DNA of 64,000 nt, taken from NCBI RefSeq assembly GCF_036898095.1, contig NC_090768.1, forward strand, positions 46,505,451-46,569,450, read 5' to 3'. Both the position numbers and the translations under genes were made by a program. The notes below the pieces were generated by a model. That model was not told where the DNA came from. It did not search any database and was given only the letters and a program-made list of their open reading frames with translations. Origin of the DNA: Palaemon carinicauda. Taxonomy: Eukaryota > Arthropoda > Malacostraca > Decapoda > Palaemonidae. Positions 63,517 to 64,000 of this stretch are shown one piece after another. Every line of letters starts with the position of its first letter. Position 1 is the stretch's first letter.

Positions 63517-64000
63517 TTCATAGTGTCCTATGGGGTTAGTTTCTAGAGATGTTCTGCATATGGGGGGCTCCCCCTCTTTGGGTGTCCCCTAGCCCTCCCT
63601 TGGGCTACCTAGCTCCCGGTCCTCTGTGGCCCCTGCTCCTGGATGATAGAGCCTGTCTCTATCATGGGTACACCCTCTCAGGGGGGGGATGTCTGGAGTC
63701 CATGACTGAACTTCCTACACCCCTCCCCCCCTGTCTCTCTCCCTATCCGGGTGCTGGTCTCTTGCCGCCTCCACCGTCGGCGATAACCGCCTCCTACCCT
63801 GGTGACTCTCCCTACCCTTGCCGACAGCCCCCTGTGTGCCGGGGGACTGCCGACTGCCGCCGGCTCCTACCGGCGGCTCTCCTCCCTCCTAGCTTGTCGT
63901 CCGCTCGCCGGTCGGCCGCCGGAGTGCCGGCATCTATTGCCGGCAACCCGGTTCCGCTATACATTGTCCCAGTCACCATCCGGCATCCTCCGACTGCCGG
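63517..64000. other. GC-rich unassigned segment
   Basis: Continuation of the insertion target: C-rich, then very GC-rich with repeated ccgcc, gccgg and cggcg strings towards the right edge. No open frame with a recognised domain. Possibly part of a larger repeat that also covers 56450-57058. Confidence 0.35.

Noticed and set aside
55562..64000. Endogenous viral element in the GC-rich right end
   Set aside because: Considered because decapod genomes carry nimavirus-like insertions, but no viral structural or replication motif is visible; the only coding region there is a LINE.

Overview
This window reads as nuclear DNA of an arthropod, most likely a decapod crustacean (shrimp-like). The signs are very long and frequent (TA)n, (TG)n, (CT)n, (GA)n and (AAT)n microsatellites, dispersed TTAGG-like strings, several clades of non-LTR retrotransposons, tRNA-derived SINEs, MITEs, and one spliced animal gene. 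Nothing looks bacterial: there are no operons, rRNA operon or CRISPR array, and most long frames are translated microsatellites. The species is an inference; the crustacean call rests on overall repeat character and on remembered similarity of several repeats to shrimp sequence. No database search was run.

The only host gene I can defend is a macrophage migration inhibitory factor (MIF) homologue on the minus strand. Exon 1 is at 7012-7119 and exon 2 at 5205-5377, with canonical splice sites and the 108/173-base exon lengths of animal MIF genes. The last exon is not in the window, so the second intron runs off the left edge.

The rest is mobile and repetitive DNA. From left to right: an 84-bp tandem repeat (476-975); a decayed Tigger/pogo transposase (1740-2680); a recurring ~650-bp element with an (AAT)n tail (copies near 2956, 11400, 12470, 13541, 31395 and 51335); two related decayed RTE-type LINEs (14475-17005 and 28605-30945) and a better preserved RT of another RTE type (49476-50938); fragments of a CR1/jockey-like LINE (10985, 26190, 39560); tRNA-derived SINEs (23267, 24869, 53090), the first split by an hAT-type MITE; and foldback MITEs (32701, 42925, 52188).

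At 39560-49092 one CR1/jockey-like LINE copy is cut into three pieces by two large DNA elements. The second (43560-48675) has terminal inverted repeats, a piece of a HARBI1-like transposase, and a 2.7-kb array of about 63 copies of a 43-bp unit. An exact 500-base run of N (54592-55091) is a scaffold gap, followed by a ~180-bp satellite. The right end is GC-richer and holds a nearly intact, full-length I-clade LINE (about 57059-63500) flanked by a 16-bp target-site duplication. It has an RRM-like plus zinc-knuckle ORF1, then endonuclease, reverse transcriptase and RNase H, damaged by only a few single-base changes.

How the parts relate: the LINEs supply reverse transcriptase, and two non-autonomous families here share their 3' ends with LINEs in the same window (33780-34010 with the RTE at 36990-37580; the 650-bp AAT-tail element with the CR1/jockey-like LINE). 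This is the expected signature of SINE parasitism, and it also explains where the (AAT)n microsatellites come from.
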